From Marinilabilia sp. UBA5340 (GTDB taxonomy: Bacteria > Bacteroidota > Bacteroidia > Bacteroidales > Marinilabiliaceae), in assembly GCA_002411085.1 (NCBI GenBank), contig DHQK01000174.1:1734-8979 (forward strand): a stretch of 7,246 nucleotides of DNA, given 5' to 3'. Position 1 is the first letter of the stretch; each line of letters starts with the position of its first letter. Below are positions 5,628 through 7,246 of this stretch, piece after piece. Both the position numbers and the translations under genes were made by a program. The notes under the pieces were generated by a model. The model was not told the origin of the DNA. It ran no database searches and saw nothing but the letters and a program-made list of their open reading frames with translations.

Positions 5628-7246
5628 ATGCTATGTCGAATTCGTAAATTTCTTGATATCAGTGTTTTGTTTGTATTTTCTTTGTTGATGTTTTCAGCAT
5701 CTTGTCAACCAGAAGCTTCTCCTGAAAAAATTGATCGTTTTGCTTTGGTAAAAAGGCATAACATTGTATTAGATGCTGTTGACCTGATGTCTCCACTTTC
5801 CCTGGGAAATGGAAATTTTGCTTTTACCGTAGATATTACCGGTCTTCAGACCTTCTATCAGGAATATGAAGAAGGTATTCCACTGGGAACCATGTCTAAT
5901 TGGGGATGGCACACCGTCCCTGATAATCAAAATCATAAGAGGTCTGAAATCTACAGGTATTGGGAAATTGAAGGCAGGCAGGTTCCGTATGAAGATCAAA
6001 TGGAGGAATCTGCTGAAGCAATGGAGGCTGCCGATTATTTTCGTTCCAATCCTCATCGGCTTCATCTGGGCATTATTCGCTTGAAAATACTAAAGTCCAA
6101 TGGTGAAGAAATCGTGATTGAGGATGTCAAAAGCCCGGAACAAAAACTCGATTTATGGCGGGGCGAGCTTTTAAGTGAGTTTGAGGTGGTTGGGCAGCCA
6201 GTCACTGTCAGGCTTTTTGTTCATCAGGAAAAAGATTTGATCTCTGCAAGAATAGAATCTCCACTGATTGAGTCTCAACAGCTGTCCGTTGAATGGCTTT
6301 TTCCTTATGGGGCCCCGGTTCACACAAGTCCGGGATATGATTTTAGTTCGCCCGAGAAGCATCATTCAATTTTGCAAACCAATGAGGGCGGGCATGCAAC
6401 AATCAGACGTATTCTCGATAAAGATGAATATTTTACAGATATAAGATGGAAAGGAGATGCCATCTTTGAACATACTGCTAAGCACCAATTTTTGTTGACT
6501 CCGAATCCTGACCAGTCAGCATTGGAATTTAGCTGCTTATTTTCAGGGTCTGAAGAGGATGTCGATATTCCGGGATTTGAAGAAACAGAAAAGAATAATG
6601 AAAAAGAATGGGAGAAATTCTGGACAACTGGTGGAGCTGTTGATTTTTCGGAGTGCACAGACCCGAGGGCCCGGGAACTGGAGCGACGAACGGTCTTGTC
6701 TCAATATCTGACCAAGATCAATGGTTCAGGAAATCTCCCCCCACAGGAAACAGGTCTTGTTTTTAACAGTTGGTTTGGAAAATTTCATCTGGAAATGATA
6801 TGGTGGCACAGTGCTCACTACTACAATTGGCAAAGAGCTGATTATGTTGAAGAGCAACTGAAGTTTTACAGAGATATTTACTGGGCTGCTGTTAATATTA
6901 CCAAATTACAGGGATACAAAGGGGTACGATGGCCCAAGATGACAGGGCCTGATGGGTTTAACAGCCCTTCCTCCATCGGTTCTTACCTGATTTGGCAGCA
7001 ACCACATTTTATTTATCTCGCCGAACAGCAGTATCAGGCCAATCCAACTGAAGAGACACTTAAGAAATATGATTATCTGGTTTTTGCCACTGCTGATTTT
7101 ATGGCCGACTTTGCCGTTTATGATGAGGTTTCAGATACTTATCATCTTAAACCACCTTTGATTCCGGCTCAGGAACATTGGGATCGTGAAACCACAGAAA
7201 ATCCTCCTTTCGAGTTGGCCTACTGGCATTGGGGTTTGTCGATTGC
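5628..7246 (+). CDS. GH65-like six-hairpin glycosidase lipoprotein (C-terminus outside window)
   Basis: The frame is open for 539 codons from ATG at 5628 to the right edge; an in-frame TAA at 5616 fixes the upstream limit, and this is the only start that includes the whole export signal. Residues 1-25 form a lipoprotein signal ending in the lipobox FSASC, with Cys26 the predicted lipidated residue, so the protein should be anchored in the envelope. Residues about 45-310 fit the N-terminal beta-supersandwich of GH65-type enzymes (SPLSLGNGNFAF at 55-66). The catalytic helical barrel starts near 335, with FHLEMIWWHSAH (386-397, Glu389), GYKGVRWPKMTGPDG (429-443) and IPAQE (Glu516) before NPPFELAYWHWG. 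By position Glu516 could correspond to the GH65 general acid. This suggests hydrolysis or phosphorolysis of an alpha-linked sugar, but the substrate is unknown. Enzymes of this type usually have 700 or more residues, so a good part is missing here. It could instead belong to another six-hairpin glycosidase family. Confidence 0.88.
   Translation, partial: MLCRIRKFLDISVLFVFSLLMFSASCQPEASPEKIDRFALVKRHNIVLDAVDLMSPLSLGNGNFAFTVDITGLQTFYQEYEEGIPLGTMSNWGWHTVPDNQNHKRSEIYRYWEIEGRQVPYEDQMEESAEAMEAADYFRSNPHRLHLGIIRLKILKSNGEEIVIEDVKSPEQKLDLWRGELLSEFEVVGQPVTVRLFVHQEKDLISARIESPLIESQQLSVEWLFPYGAPVHTSPGYDFSSPEKHHSILQTNEGGHATIRRILDKDEYFTDIRWKGDAIFEHTAKHQFLLTPNPDQSALEFSCLFSGSEEDVDIPGFEETEKNNEKEWEKFWTTGGAVDFSECTDPRARELERRTVLSQYLTKINGSGNLPPQETGLVFNSWFGKFHLEMIWWHSAHYYNWQRADYVEEQLKFYRDIYWAAVNITKLQGYKGVRWPKMTGPDGFNSPSSIGSYLIWQQPHFIYLAEQQYQANPTEETLKKYDYLVFATADFMADFAVYDEVSDTYHLKPPLIPAQEHWDRETTENPPFELAYWHWGLSI

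Noticed and set aside
5769..6065. 98-codon minus-strand ORF inside the lipoprotein gene
   Set aside because: It is antisense to the well-supported glycosidase frame, and the product has no recognisable features.
4476..7246. Defence island or toxin-antitoxin module
   Set aside because: Only one nuclease-like gene is present, with no partner, overlap or mobile-element context; the neighbours are envelope proteins.

Overview
The window looks like a chromosomal piece of a Bacteroidota bacterium, probably a free-living, polymer-degrading type (Marinilabiliales/Cytophagales-like; the order is a guess). The reasons are a very large secreted beta-sandwich surface protein of the gliding/type IX secretion kind, a lipoprotein glycosidase, the absence of Shine-Dalgarno sequences at the starts, a TAnnTTTG-type -7 promoter element, and AT-rich intergenic DNA.

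Layout. Positions 1-3724 (minus strand) hold the first 1241 codons of one uninterrupted gene that runs off the left edge. It encodes a Sec-exported multidomain protein: signal peptide, an N-terminal region I cannot name, a part with a calcium-loop-like DxDxDG motif, cadherin-like and Ig-like modules, and then tandem Calx-beta-like repeats of about 111 residues. Positions 3725-4475 contain no convincing large gene. They hold a possible 23-residue leader ORF whose initiation region is a near copy of that of the big gene, a candidate promoter, small inverted repeats, and a hairpin-rich element that may be a dispersed palindromic repeat. Positions 4476-5204 (minus) encode a 242-residue DUF434/DUF5616 protein, a conserved family of unknown function with a PIN-like arrangement of acidic residues. 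Positions 5205-5627 are a divergent intergenic region with a short coding-like remnant. Positions 5628-7246 (plus) hold the first 539 codons of a lipoprotein of the GH65-like six-hairpin glycosidase superfamily, running off the right edge.

How they fit together. The two edge genes both encode envelope or surface proteins: one a putative adhesin or matrix protein, the other a putative carbohydrate-active enzyme. No SusC/SusD pair, regulator or transporter is visible, so a polysaccharide utilisation locus cannot be claimed. The DUF434 gene is cytoplasmic, stands alone, and has no evident functional link to its neighbours. No defence system, CRISPR array, insertion sequence, tRNA or rRNA was seen. 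The most unusual points are the duplicated initiation region with its leader ORF, the hairpin cluster, and the uncharacterised DUF434 protein.
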